The position numbers were made by a program, and so were the translations under genes. DNA of 64,000 nucleotides from Kiritimatiellota bacterium (lineage in GTDB: Bacteria; Verrucomicrobiota; Lentisphaeria; Oligosphaerales; JAADHN01). Numbering within the stretch: the first letter of the stretch is position 1; every line of letters starts with the position of its first letter. The stretch is from positions 84,246 through 148,245 of the forward strand of contig JAADHN010000138.1 of assembly GCA_013151865.1 (NCBI GenBank). The letters are read 5' to 3'. The notes below the pieces were generated by a model. It made no database searches and was not told where the DNA came from. It saw only the letters and a program-made list of their open reading frames with translations. This document shows positions 51,913-62,618 of this stretch, piece by piece.

Positions 51913-52879
51913 GTGATTTCAACCAACGCGGCCGACGCCGGAAGTGGCCCCGACCGACCCCCGCCGGTCCCCGCCTCCGCGCCATCTTCATGGCGGGCCC
52001 TGTACCCGTTCGCCCCGCACTATGCGGAATTGCCGGACGGAACCCGGATGCATTATAGGGACCGGCCCGCCGGTGGTCATGCTCCACGGCAACCCCACCT
52101 GGTCCTTCATCTTCCGCGACCTGGTCCGGGACGTCGTCCGTGGCGGAGCCCGGGCCATTGCCGTGGACCACGTGGGCTGCGGACTCTCCGACAAACCCCA
52201 ACGCTACCCCTATCGCCTCGCCCGACACGTGGAAAACCTGGCGCACCTGCTGGATCATGTCCTTGATCTCCCCGAGGTCCACCTCGTGCTGCACGACTGG
52301 GGCGGAGCGATCGGCGCGGGTTATGCCCTCCACAGTCTGCCGAAAATCCGCAGCCTGGTTCTGATGAATACCGCGGCATTCTTCCTGCCCCGGTGCCCGC
52401 TTCGAATTCGCCTGGCGCGTCTGCCGGGACTCGGCGAATTCGGCGTCAGGGTCTGCAACGGATTTGTCCGGGCCTCACTGCGCATGGCCACCGCAGCGCC
52501 TGAAAAACTCACGCCCGCCGTCCGGGCCGGATACCTGGCGCCCTACGCCGACTACAGCGACCGTGTGGCCCACCTCGGTTTTGTGCGCGACATCCCGCTC
52601 TCACCCCGGCATCCCACCCGTCCTGTCCTCGAACGCATTCAGACCGGACTGCCTCGGCTTGCCGGCATCCCCAAACTCTTGTGCTGGGGAATGCGAGATT
52701 TCGTCTTCAACGAGTCGTTTCTGGAAAAATGGCTCCAATTCTTCCCCGATGCGGCGGTCCGCCGTTTCCCCACGGCGGGACACTTCCTGCTCGAAGACGC
52801 GCGGATCGAGGTCAACGCCGCAATCTGCGATTTCCTCGCCCGGCAGACCGCGCCGGCCGCCGCCGGGGCCGCGGAGTGA
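51913..52879 (+). pseudogene. Haloalkane-dehalogenase-like alpha/beta hydrolase, apparently frameshifted near 52055-52065
   Basis: Frame 1 gives SSWRALYPFAPHYAELPDGTRMHYRD, then frame 2 gives GTGPPVVMLHGNPTWSFIFRDLVRDVV...HDWGGAIG...GHFLLED; contiguous as a hydrolase only if the frame changes. Confidence 0.7.
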
Positions 52880-52886
52880 CAAGTCC

Positions 52887-55241
52887 ATGGGTCCCCTCCA
52901 CACGTCCTTCCCCATCGACGTCGAGGAAACAGTCGATCTACTGGTGGTCGGCGGCGGCATCGCCGGGGTGTGCGCCGCCATCGCCGCGGCACGCAACGGC
53001 TGCGAAACCGCTTTGGTCGAAATGGACCAGGTTCTGGGCGGCAACAGCAGTCCGTTGCTCGGTGTGCACGTCTCTGGTGCACATTCGTTCCATCCCTACG
53101 CATCCGAAACCGGGATCATCGAGGAATTGGAGTTGGAAGCCGCCCGTCAGCGCGCCAAAACCCGCACCTGGGGGCATCATTACAATATTTCTCACCAGTG
53201 GGAACTGGTCCTCGAACGCGGACTGCGCGATGCAGGCGTCCGGATTCATCGGCGGCACCAAGCCCGTCGCGCCCTCACCGAAGGGCGCCGAATGGTCGGC
53301 GCAGTCGTGTTGGACAACGAGCATTTTCTGACACGCCTGTTCCGGGTCCGGCACGGCGTGATCGACGCCAGCGGCGACGGCGCCGTGGCTCGTGACGCCG
53401 GCGCTTCTTTTATGCGAGGCACGGAGTCCCGGGAACGCTTCGGGGAACGATCCGGGGCAAAACGCGATTCCGCCGACACCATGGGAACCAGCATCACGGC
53501 CCTGGTCCGCAAATGCAACCGGCCCGTGGAGTTCGTGATGCCCCCCAGGTTTGCGGCCAGGGCCGCCGCGGAAGGGCCGCCCGAGAAACTCGCGGGTGCG
53601 GCATCCTGGAACGCCGATGCGGAGTGCTGCTTCCTCTGGGTCACCGAAACCGGGGGAAATCGCGACACCCTTCTCGAGGCCGCCGAAATCCGTGACGAAC
53701 TCCTTTACCAGCTTTACCGAACCTGGGACAACATCAAGAACCGCAGCTTCCCGGAAAAAGCCCGCAATTGGGAACTGCTGTGGGTGAGCCCCAAGTCCGG
53801 CAAACGCGAAAGCCGCAGGTTCATCGGGGATTACGTGCTGACCCAAACCGATGTCGAGTCCGGCCGGCCTTTTCCGGACAGCATCGGTTACGGCGGCTAC
53901 GGCGTCGATATCCATGAACCTCGGACCGGCGCCGAGATCGTTTTCCACAGCATCCCGCCGCTTTGGAGTTTTCCCTACCGGTGCTGCTACTCGAGAGACT
54001 TTGACAATCTCTGGCTGGCCGGACGCCTGATGAGCGTCTCGCACCTCGCTCTCGGCACGGTCCGACTCATGCGGACCCTCGGGGCGATCGGTCAGGGCGT
54101 CGGGACCGCCGCGGCTCTCGCCCGAAAACTGGACTGCACTGCCGCCGAGATCGGCCGACACCACAACCAAAGCCTGCAGCAGACCCTCTTGCGTCAGGAC
54201 GCCACCATTCTTACCGCAACCAATCGCGACCCCAACGACCTCGCCCGAACCGCAACCGTGAACGCCACCAGTGAAATGCGGTACGGCGCCGGGCGCATCG
54301 CCGGCTATCTCCCGCTGGACCTGGCCCGGGGCGTCCAGCTTTGGGACTGGGCCCCCGCACTCGAATCTGCGGAGTTCGCAATCCGCAACCGGGCCAACGC
54401 CTCCCGGACACTTCGCCTACAGTGTGAACTTTTCGAGGGCCCCAAGCCCTGGAAGGCACCCGAGGAACGCGTCGGCTTCCGGCATCTCGGCCGCATCGGT
54501 TCCGCCGGCAACCGAATGGAATGGGGCAGCGACAACACGCTTGCGAAGTTCGCACCCATTGCGGAGTCCGCAGTCACTGTGCCGGCCCGGTTCGAAGGCT
54601 GGATACGGTTCGATTTCCCCAAAACGATCCCCCTGCCCGCCGTCGACCCGACCTCCGACGAAAACAGGATCAACCTGGTGCTTGCCTCGTGCCCGGACAT
54701 CGAGCTTGGCGTCGACCCCCACTTCTACGATTTCGCCCTCCGCCTTTGGGCGCCGCCGGACTCGGACGCTTATGAGGTGACCGCCGACTGCCACGCTTTC
54801 CGCGTTACGCCTGCGCCGCCCTACGGCGAAGCCGCAAACATCGTCGACGGTCACAACCGGCGCTACAGCACCAACCCGGTGCACGCCTGGCTCTCCGACT
54901 TCGACCGGGAACTGCCGCAGGCCGTGACGCTGACGTTTCCCGAGCCGGTCACTGCGGGCCGGGTGCATCTGACCTTCGACACCATCGAGCGCGCCTACCG
55001 CGATGCCCCTATCAATTGTGGCGAACGCTTTGCCCGACGTTGCGTGACGGACTATCGTGTCGAGGTGAAAGATCCGACCGGGAGCTGGCACGAGGTCGTG
55101 CGTGTCCGCGACAACGTCCAGCGGTTCCGCGTGCACACCTGGACGCCGTGCGGCGCCGCGGCACTGCGCCTCGTGGTGGAAGGGGTCCGCGACCCGCGCT
55201 GGCGGGCGCGGATCTACGAAGTCAGGGTATACGCACAATGA
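52887..55241 (+). CDS. FAD-dependent oxidoreductase with C-terminal extra domain
   Basis: VDLLVVGGGIAGVCAAIAAARNGCETALVEMDQVLGGNSSPLLGVHVSGAH; DNLWLAGRLMSVSHLALGTVRLMRTLGAIGQGVGTAAALA. Confidence 0.92.
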   Translation: MGPLHTSFPIDVEETVDLLVVGGGIAGVCAAIAAARNGCETALVEMDQVLGGNSSPLLGVHVSGAHSFHPYASETGIIEELELEAARQRAKTRTWGHHYNISHQWELVLERGLRDAGVRIHRRHQARRALTEGRRMVGAVVLDNEHFLTRLFRVRHGVIDASGDGAVARDAGASFMRGTESRERFGERSGAKRDSADTMGTSITALVRKCNRPVEFVMPPRFAARAAAEGPPEKLAGAASWNADAECCFLWVTETGGNRDTLLEAAEIRDELLYQLYRTWDNIKNRSFPEKARNWELLWVSPKSGKRESRRFIGDYVLTQTDVESGRPFPDSIGYGGYGVDIHEPRTGAEIVFHSIPPLWSFPYRCCYSRDFDNLWLAGRLMSVSHLALGTVRLMRTLGAIGQGVGTAAALARKLDCTAAEIGRHHNQSLQQTLLRQDATILTATNRDPNDLARTATVNATSEMRYGAGRIAGYLPLDLARGVQLWDWAPALESAEFAIRNRANASRTLRLQCELFEGPKPWKAPEERVGFRHLGRIGSAGNRMEWGSDNTLAKFAPIAESAVTVPARFEGWIRFDFPKTIPLPAVDPTSDENRINLVLASCPDIELGVDPHFYDFALRLWAPPDSDAYEVTADCHAFRVTPAPPYGEAANIVDGHNRRYSTNPVHAWLSDFDRELPQAVTLTFPEPVTAGRVHLTFDTIERAYRDAPINCGERFARRCVTDYRVEVKDPTGSWHEVVRVRDNVQRFRVHTWTPCGAAALRLVVEGVRDPRWRARIYEVRVYAQ

Positions 55242-55460
55242 CTTGTCGCGGCCGCGGACCGATCAGTTGCGGTCGAGACGCCGGCAGGGCGGCGCGCCGT
55301 TCCGGCCGATCGATCGGATCGGACGTCCCGGGACGCGGGCATGTGTCCCGCGCACTTGGCGCCCTTGATGCGTAACTTGATTCGAGGGGGAGAACACCGC
55401 GCGCCGAGCGCCCGCCCCCCCCGGCCCCCGGACGACTGCACAGACAGAAAGAAACCTCTG

Positions 55461-56303
55461 GTGAACCCCATAGCATTTCAGCTCGGTCCCCTCACCATAC
55501 GCTGGTACGGAATCATGGTGGCGGCAGGCTTCCTTCTCGGATTCACCGTGCTCCAGCGGCGGGCCGGAAGAGGCGGCGCCGTGAGTCGAGACGAGGCGGG
55601 CAACCTGGCATTGACGGCCATGCTCGGCGGCATCGTCGGCGCCCGACTTTTCTACGTCATCGAAAACTGGGAAGAATACCGGCGGGCACTGGCCGAAATC
55701 CTTCGGATCGACCACGGCGGCCTGGTCTTTTACGGCGGTCTGTTCGGGGCCGTGGCGGCGGTGTGGTTGCGCTGCCGCCGGAAAAGACTGCCGGTGTGGG
55801 AAGTCGGGGACCTGTTTGCCCCGGCCCTGCCCGTCGGTCACGCCCTCGGCCGGGTGGGTTGCTTCCTCAACGGATGCTGCTTCGGTCGGCCGTGGCGCGG
55901 ACTGTTCTCTGTGCTCTATCCGCCGGGCAGCGACGTGCATCATGTGCAACGCATCAAGGGCATTTGCGCACCCGACTCGGCGCAATGTCTGCCGGTCTTC
56001 CCCATTCAACTCATGGCGGCTGTCATGAACTTGGCGATCTTCGGGATACTGCTCTTGGCAGGACCGCGTCTGGCGCGGCGGGGCCAGCTTTTCGCCTTGT
56101 ATGTCATGCTGTATTCCAGTATGCGCTTTTTCCTCGAGTTCGCCCGCGGAGATTACCTCGTGTACATTGGACCGTTCACTCCCGCACAGGTCGTTTGCCT
56201 GCTGCTCTTTCCGGTCGGGGTCGTTCTGTTCGTGCTCCTGGGCAGGTTTGCGCCTGACCGCCGGGCGGCGCCATCACTCGGGGGGGACGAGGGCGATGCA
56301 TGA
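55461..56303 (+). CDS. lgt: Prolipoprotein diacylglyceryl transferase
   Basis: GTG start; NPIAFQLGPLTIRWYGIMVAAGFLLG; GHALGRVGCFLNGCCFGRP; SSMRFFLEFARGD. Confidence 0.95.
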   Translation: MNPIAFQLGPLTIRWYGIMVAAGFLLGFTVLQRRAGRGGAVSRDEAGNLALTAMLGGIVGARLFYVIENWEEYRRALAEILRIDHGGLVFYGGLFGAVAAVWLRCRRKRLPVWEVGDLFAPALPVGHALGRVGCFLNGCCFGRPWRGLFSVLYPPGSDVHHVQRIKGICAPDSAQCLPVFPIQLMAAVMNLAIFGILLLAGPRLARRGQLFALYVMLYSSMRFFLEFARGDYLVYIGPFTPAQVVCLLLFPVGVVLFVLLGRFAPDRRAAPSLGGDEGDA

Positions 56304-57330
56304 AAGCGAAGCGGAAGAAAACGGCCGACCGCCCGACGAAAGCACGACGCCGGAACAGATCCTGACGGTGCCCGACACCGCCGCAGGATTGCGAATCGAC
56401 CAATTCCTGGCGCAACAGTTCTCGTCCCACTCACGCGCCTCGATCCAGCGTTGCATTCGCGCCAAACGGGTTTTGCGAAACGACAACCCCTGCCGGCCGG
56501 CCGACACGATACACCCGGGCGACCGGGTCCGAATCGCTTGGCCCGCGGAACGCCGTTTCACTCTGACGGCCGAGAGCATGCCACTTGACATCATCTACGA
56601 GGACGACGATATCCTGGTCTTGAACAAGCCGGCCGGACTGGTGGTCCACCCGGCCAAAGGCCACTGGTCCGGCACCTTGGTTCACGGCCTTCTCGGGTAC
56701 GACGAGCACAGCTTTCGGCAGCTCGGCGACGAGATTCGGCCGGGCATCGTTCACCGTTTGGACCGAGACACTTCCGGCGCCCTCGTCGTCGCCCGGACCG
56801 AAGCGGCTCGATTCGCGCTCGGACGTGCTTTCCGGGAACGGCATGTCGAAAAAACCTACCTGGCCATCGCAGTCGGCGAGTTCGGGCGGCGCGACGGGGT
56901 GATCCGCGCCCCCATCGGCCGTCACCCCCGGGACCGCAAAAGCATGGCCGTAGTGGAAAGGGGCGGCAAGCCGGCCGTCACGCATTACCGCGTCCTGGCG
57001 ACAGTCGGTGTCCTCACTTTGGCGGAAGTCCGCATCGAAACCGGACGGACCCACCAGATCAGGGTCCATTTCGCCCATTCGTTCCACCCGATCTTGGGCG
57101 ACCCGATGTACGGCGGACGGCAGCGGGGGGCGCCGATCACCGTTGAGCGCCAGATGCTCCACGCCTGGAAACTGGCCTTCCCGCACCCACGCACCGGGCA
57201 AATCCGCCAGTATATCGCCCCACTGCCCGAGGATTTCCGCTCCGCACTCGCCCGGGCCGGGCTCCCCGGCCCGGGTTGTTCCCCTCCCGAGGACCACCCG
57301 CCGAAACCGCTGCCCCAGGACGGAGACTGA
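56296..57330 (+). CDS. RluD-type 23S rRNA pseudouridine synthase family protein
   Basis: S4-like N-terminus; DIIYEDDDILVLNKPAGLVVHPAKGH; RPGIVHRLDRDTSGALVVART. Starts within the 3' end of lgt. Confidence 0.95.
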   Translation: MHESEAEENGRPPDESTTPEQILTVPDTAAGLRIDQFLAQQFSSHSRASIQRCIRAKRVLRNDNPCRPADTIHPGDRVRIAWPAERRFTLTAESMPLDIIYEDDDILVLNKPAGLVVHPAKGHWSGTLVHGLLGYDEHSFRQLGDEIRPGIVHRLDRDTSGALVVARTEAARFALGRAFRERHVEKTYLAIAVGEFGRRDGVIRAPIGRHPRDRKSMAVVERGGKPAVTHYRVLATVGVLTLAEVRIETGRTHQIRVHFAHSFHPILGDPMYGGRQRGAPITVERQMLHAWKLAFPHPRTGQIRQYIAPLPEDFRSALARAGLPGPGCSPPEDHPPKPLPQDGD

Positions 57331-57383
57331 TCCGAAACCGCCGGCCCGAACGGAAACCGAGGAAGAAAGCGAGGAAAGACGGC

Positions 57384-58634
57384 ATGACGGAATCGGCTGC
57401 GGAGAAAAAACTATTCCCTCTCCGAACGCTGCTGAGTTTTCTCGGCCCCGGCTTTCTGGTCACGGTCGGGTTCATCGATCCGGGAAATTGGGCCACAAAC
57501 ATCGAAGGCGGTTCGAAGTTCGGCTACGACCTGCTGTGGGTCATCACCCTCAGCACGGTCATGCTGATCCTGATCCAACACATGGCCGCGAAGCTGGGGA
57601 TTGCCACAGGCAAGTCGCTGGCAGTCAACATCCGGGAAGGGTTCCCGGCCCCTGTCGCCTGGTTCCTGGGCGTGACCATTCTGCTCGCCTGCGTGGCGAC
57701 CGATGTGGCGGAATTGCTCGGCGGCGCCATCGGTTTCTACCTGCTTTTCGGTTTGCCGCTGTGGTTGGGGGCGCTCGTCACCGTCGTGCTCGAAGTCTTT
57801 CTGATCGTGAGTCAGCGCTACCATCGCCTCGAGACCGTCATCATGGCGTTCCTCGGCATCATCGGCCTGTGCTATGTCTTCGAGATCGTCATTGTCGGCC
57901 CGGATTGGGCGGCGCTCGCTCCGGCGCTGATCGTCCCGCGCGTCGACCGCAGCAGCATCTACGTGGCCATGGCCATTCTCGGGGCCGTGGTGATGCCGCA
58001 CAATATCTTTCTGCACTCGAACGTGATTCACAGTCGCAAGTGGGGCGTGTCGGAAGACGAGAAGATGGCGCTCCTGCGCTATGAAAAGGTGGATACCACC
58101 CTCGCCATGGTCCTGGGATGGGTCGTGAACTCGGCCATGATCATCGTGGCCGCCGCCGTCTTCTTCCGGCACCGGGTCCCCGTAAACAGTATCGAACAGG
58201 CGTCCGAAACGCTGAAACCGCTGGCCGGGCCTTTGGCCGGACTGCTTTTCGCCATTGCCCTCGTGTTCGCCGGGGTCGGCTCTTCAGTCACTTCCTCCAT
58301 GGCGGAAGCGAACGTCATCACCGGTTTTTTGGGCAAGCCAGAGGACCCGAGGACCCTGTTGTACCGGGTGTCCGTCTTCATCACCGCGGTCCCATCGTTC
58401 CTGATCATTATGTTCAGCATGGACACCTTCAAAATCCTGATCTTCAGTCAGGTCATACTCAGCGTGCAACTGCCGTTCACCCTGATACCGCTGTTGATGC
58501 TGTGCCGCGACCGCAAACTCATGGGCGGCTTCCGCAGCACCAGGGCGGAATTCGCAGCGGCCCTGCTTGTTTCCGCAATCGTAATCGTCCTCAACGTCTA
58601 TCTGCTCTACGCGACCCTGACTGGGGGAAACTGA
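57384..58634 (+). CDS. Nramp family divalent metal transporter
   Basis: FLGPGFLVTVGFIDPGNWATNIEGGSKFGYDLLWVITLSTVMLILIQHMAAKLGIATGKSL; VVMPHNIFLHSNVI. Confidence 0.96.
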   Translation: MTESAAEKKLFPLRTLLSFLGPGFLVTVGFIDPGNWATNIEGGSKFGYDLLWVITLSTVMLILIQHMAAKLGIATGKSLAVNIREGFPAPVAWFLGVTILLACVATDVAELLGGAIGFYLLFGLPLWLGALVTVVLEVFLIVSQRYHRLETVIMAFLGIIGLCYVFEIVIVGPDWAALAPALIVPRVDRSSIYVAMAILGAVVMPHNIFLHSNVIHSRKWGVSEDEKMALLRYEKVDTTLAMVLGWVVNSAMIIVAAAVFFRHRVPVNSIEQASETLKPLAGPLAGLLFAIALVFAGVGSSVTSSMAEANVITGFLGKPEDPRTLLYRVSVFITAVPSFLIIMFSMDTFKILIFSQVILSVQLPFTLIPLLMLCRDRKLMGGFRSTRAEFAAALLVSAIVIVLNVYLLYATLTGGN

Positions 58635-58635
58635 C

Positions 58636-59082
58636 ATGCCGGTGTACAAGAACATCCTGGTCACAATCGACTGCTCGCCGGTGGATGACGCCGTACTCGA
58701 ACACATCGCCGCGCTCGCGCAACAGAACGATGCCGAAGTCTGTCTCCTGCACGTGGTGCATTCCCATACGCTGGGTCAGGAGCGAGCGCTCCGGCACGCG
58801 GCCGAGACAGCCCTGAACGCCGGACGCGAACGCCTGGAGGGCAATGGCGTCAGGGTGCACACCCGCATTCGCAGCGGCGAGCCGGAAGCGGAAATCCTCG
58901 CCGAAATCGCAGGGAACGAGTACGATTTGCTGGCCATGGCCACCCACGGACATACGTTTTGGGCCGACATGCTTCTCGGAAGTGTGTCCGACAGCCTCAA
59001 ACACCGAATTCACATTCCCATGCTGCTCATTCGGGGAGATCCCCCCCAGCGCACGCCTGGACATGACGCGGCCGGGGCCTGA
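58636..59082 (+). CDS. Universal stress protein (UspA family)
   Basis: MPVYKNILVTIDCSPVDDAVLEHIAALAQ...LLAMATHGHTFWADMLLGSVSDSLKHRIHIPMLLIR; starts immediately after the Nramp stop. Confidence 0.94.
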   Translation: MPVYKNILVTIDCSPVDDAVLEHIAALAQQNDAEVCLLHVVHSHTLGQERALRHAAETALNAGRERLEGNGVRVHTRIRSGEPEAEILAEIAGNEYDLLAMATHGHTFWADMLLGSVSDSLKHRIHIPMLLIRGDPPQRTPGHDAAGA

Positions 59083-59321
59083 CGTTCGGTCCGGCTCGGC
59101 TCGTCAAGGACCGGGCTTGTTGGAGGGAGCGGTGCGCCCCGTTGCCGCCGCGAGTCGATTCTTCCAGGTTGCGAACCCCCTGCCCACGATGTAAATTGCT
59201 CTCTTTTGTGTTGTACCGTCACCCCCGCCTCGAACACTGTTTTCGAAATGGAAGACGGTGAGTACCCGCCACGGCGCTGCAACCCCTCGGGGGCGCCGGC
59301 CCGAAGCAGGAGTCCCTCCCC

Positions 59322-59675
59322 ATGGGCACGACAGAATTGACCGCGACCGTCGCAGCGGCACAGCCCGCCCCCGGCGGTGCACCCGGAGATCTTCGCGGCA
59401 TGCTCGGCAGCTTCATGCCGATGATCCTCATCTTCGTCATCATGTACCTCCTGTTGATCCGTCCGCAACAGAAAAAGGCCAAGGAACATCGGGAGTTGGT
59501 GAGTCAGCTCAAAGCCGGCGACGCCGTGGTGACCAACGGCGGCATCCATGGCACCGTTTCCACGGTAAAAGAAAAGACCATTATGCTGAAGGTCGCGGAC
59601 GGGGTCGAAATCGAGGTGGCGCGTGCGGCCGTCGCCGCGGTCCTGGACCGCACCTCGAGCAAGGATCGGCGTTGA
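59322..59675 (+). CDS. yajC: Preprotein translocase subunit YajC
   Basis: FMPMILIFVIMYLLLIRPQQKKAKEHRELVSQLKAGDAVVTNGGIHGTVSTVKEKTIMLKVADGVEIEVARAAVAAV. Confidence 0.97.
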   Translation: MGTTELTATVAAAQPAPGGAPGDLRGMLGSFMPMILIFVIMYLLLIRPQQKKAKEHRELVSQLKAGDAVVTNGGIHGTVSTVKEKTIMLKVADGVEIEVARAAVAAVLDRTSSKDRR

Positions 59676-59757
59676 CCCGGCCGCAGGTCGTCCGGGCCCC
59701 CGGCGAAAAACTTGTTCATGGGCCCTTCTCAGCGAGAGAGCAAAGGCGAAATCCGGT

Positions 59758-62427
59758 ATGAAACAGTCTCTTATCTGGCGTTCAATCCTCGTCGTTGCGG
59801 TATTGGGGGCCTGGTTCGCTTCGCTGTTCCCATTGCGGGACCGCGATTACATGGCCGAATTTCGCAAGTTCGCCGAACCGCAGGTGGCCGAGTACAAAAG
59901 CACCCGGGAATCGGCCGCCGCCGAGGTCAAGGCCCTTGAAGCCAAACTGGCCAAAATCAAGGACAAAGACAGCAAGGCATACAAGAAGCTGGTCGAGAAA
60001 AAGAAGGAAGCCGAGGCCCGTCTCGGGGCGGCAAAACGGGCAATCGAGGACTACCAGCTCCTCCAGGAGCGAATCAAAAAGATTTCCGCAAAAAACCCGA
60101 CCCGCCCCCCGTATCTCGTGTTGAAGGAGGCCGCCATGGGCGGCCCCAAAACGCTGCCCATTCACCTCAGCACATTCGTCAAAGTCCCCATGCAGCCCAA
60201 GTCCACAAACAACCAGGTCTTGAGCTACATCCGACGGAAATCCGCGGGCCGCCTCCACCTCGGGCTCGATCTCCAGGGGGGGACCGAATTCGTGATCGGC
60301 TTCGACCCGGCCAAAGTCCCGGCGGGTCAGACCGCCGAACAGGTTCGGGACCAAATCATCGAAATCCTCCGCAGCCGCGTGGACAGCATGGGCGTGGTCG
60401 AGCCGGAAATCAAGCCCGTCGGTCCCACCTCCATCTCATTGCGGATGCCCAGTGTGAGCGAGGCCGAAAAAGCAGACATCCGGCGGACGATCAAGCAAAC
60501 GGCGAAGCTCGAATTCCATATGGTCCACAAACAAAGCGACGAACTCGTCCGCAAACTCCGACAAGACCCCAAGAAGACACGTATCCCGGAGGGCTATGTC
60601 TACAAAGAAATGCAGACCGAACGCGACGGGCGGATCACGACCGAAGGCCTGATCATCAAGAAACGTCCGGAGCGAGTCGACGGAGCGGATGTGGAACGCG
60701 CCTTCCCCATGTTCAACCAATTCGGGACGTACTCGGTGAGCCTGCAATTCAACGGTCGCGGCGCCGCGGCGTTTGCCACGGTCACCTCCGAGCATGTCAA
60801 CGAACGCATGGCCATCGTGCTGGACGGCAAGGTGTACAGCGCCCCGGTCATCCGCGAAGCCATTACGGGCGGCAGCGCCGAGATCAGCGGCAGTTTCACG
60901 CCGCAAGAAGCCAAACAATTGGCCGTGGTCCTGCAGTGCGGCAGACTCCCGGTATCCATCAACATCGACAGTGAATTCGGCACCGACCCCACTTTGGGGC
61001 GGGATTCGATCCACAGCGGCGCCCTGGCAGCCATTTGGGGTATGGTCCTGGTCGTCGTATTCATGGTCTCTTACTATCTTTTTGCCGGTCTTGTCGCCGT
61101 GCTCGCCCTGTGCGCCAACCTTCTGCTCGTCCTCGGGACCCTGACCCTGGCCGGCGCCACCATCACCCTGCCCGGGATCGCAGGTATCGTGCTCACCATC
61201 GGAATGGCCGTGGACGCCAACGTCCTGATCTTTGAGCGGATCCGGGAAGAAATCCGCAACGGTAAGAGCCTGGGGAACGCAATCAACGCCGGTTACAGTC
61301 GCGCCTTCGTCACCATCTTGGACTCGAACCTGACAACTCTCCTCACCGCCCTGATCCTTTATCGATTCGGGTCCGGTCCCGTCCGCGGATTCGCAGTAAC
61401 ACTGAGTATCGGTATCGTCGCCAGTATGTTCACCGCATTGTTCATGACCCGTGTTGTTTTCGATCTCTGCCTCTACAACGGCTGGCTCAAGAAACTGCGG
61501 ATGTTCAGCTTCTTCAAAGAGCCGAAACTGGATTTCCTCGCCTTGAGAAGGATCGCTTACGGCCTGTCGCTCTCGCTCATCCTGCTCGCGGTGGGTACCG
61601 CGGTCTGGCGCGGGCATGACGCACTCGGAATCGATTTCGCCGGGGGCACCGCTGTCACCTTCAAAATCACCGCCGGCACGCCGCCGCCGGTACGGGATCT
61701 CCGCACCGTCCTGGCCCGACAGGGGTACACCGATTGCAAAATCGGGTACAAATCGTCGGCCATCCAGGCAGAGAAAATGCTCGAAGTCGTGTTTCGGGGC
61801 AAGTCCACCGGGGAGAGCGGGTTCGATCCCGAGGCCCTGGCCCAGGTCTTGAACCGAGAGATCAAGGGCGTGACATTCGAACTGGTCCAGACCTTCAGCG
61901 TGGGCGGACTGGTCGGCGCACAATTCCAGAAAAAAGCCCTGTACTCGGGCGTCCTGGCCGTGATCGGGATCGTTCTCTACATTTCTTTCCGGTTCGAATT
62001 CGCCTATGCCGTCGCCGCCGTCATCGCCCTCCTCCACGACGTCGTCATTGCCGCGGGTATTTACCTCCTGGCCGGTCGCGAGTTGTCCCTGCCCGTGCTC
62101 GCCGCATTGCTTACCATCATGGGGTACTCCCTGAACGATACCATCGTCGTGTTCGACCGCATCCGTGAAGGGCTCGTTCTTTTCAAGGACAGAAGCTACA
62201 CCGCCGTCATCAACATGAGCATCAACCAGACCCTCTCCCGGACCGTGCTGACCTCCCTGACCACGCTGCTGGTGGTGTTGACCCTCTTCCTGTTCGGCGG
62301 CGGTGCAATCAACGATTTCGCCCTCGTCATGTTGGCCGGAGTGATTGTGGGTACGTATTCGTCTGTTTTCGTGGCCAGTGCGATCGTCGCGTCCTGGCAC
62401 AAGCGGGTGCGGCGGGCCACCGGCTGA
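59758..62427 (+). CDS. secDF: Fused protein translocase subunit SecDF
   Basis: GRLHLGLDLQGGTEFVIGFDP; GIAGIVLTIGMAVDANVLIFERIREE (SecD); ALGIDFAGGTAVTFKIT; GYSLNDTIVVFDRIRE (SecF) in one ORF. Confidence 0.98.
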   Translation: MKQSLIWRSILVVAVLGAWFASLFPLRDRDYMAEFRKFAEPQVAEYKSTRESAAAEVKALEAKLAKIKDKDSKAYKKLVEKKKEAEARLGAAKRAIEDYQLLQERIKKISAKNPTRPPYLVLKEAAMGGPKTLPIHLSTFVKVPMQPKSTNNQVLSYIRRKSAGRLHLGLDLQGGTEFVIGFDPAKVPAGQTAEQVRDQIIEILRSRVDSMGVVEPEIKPVGPTSISLRMPSVSEAEKADIRRTIKQTAKLEFHMVHKQSDELVRKLRQDPKKTRIPEGYVYKEMQTERDGRITTEGLIIKKRPERVDGADVERAFPMFNQFGTYSVSLQFNGRGAAAFATVTSEHVNERMAIVLDGKVYSAPVIREAITGGSAEISGSFTPQEAKQLAVVLQCGRLPVSINIDSEFGTDPTLGRDSIHSGALAAIWGMVLVVVFMVSYYLFAGLVAVLALCANLLLVLGTLTLAGATITLPGIAGIVLTIGMAVDANVLIFERIREEIRNGKSLGNAINAGYSRAFVTILDSNLTTLLTALILYRFGSGPVRGFAVTLSIGIVASMFTALFMTRVVFDLCLYNGWLKKLRMFSFFKEPKLDFLALRRIAYGLSLSLILLAVGTAVWRGHDALGIDFAGGTAVTFKITAGTPPPVRDLRTVLARQGYTDCKIGYKSSAIQAEKMLEVVFRGKSTGESGFDPEALAQVLNREIKGVTFELVQTFSVGGLVGAQFQKKALYSGVLAVIGIVLYISFRFEFAYAVAAVIALLHDVVIAAGIYLLAGRELSLPVLAALLTIMGYSLNDTIVVFDRIREGLVLFKDRSYTAVINMSINQTLSRTVLTSLTTLLVVLTLFLFGGGAINDFALVMLAGVIVGTYSSVFVASAIVASWHKRVRRATG

Positions 62428-62618
62428 AAAGTCGGCGACCGACTCGGAGGTGCACGGCGCCGGCTGGCGACGTTCCCCGGCGCACCGGCCCCGCGAGTCG
62501 CTGCCGTCACGCCTGTCGGCGCCTGCGATGTCTCCCGGACACACAACCTCCGGCCTGACCGCACAAGCGCTTCCCGCCTTGACCCCGCGCCCCTTGCGAC
62601 CACGAGAATCTTGAGGTA

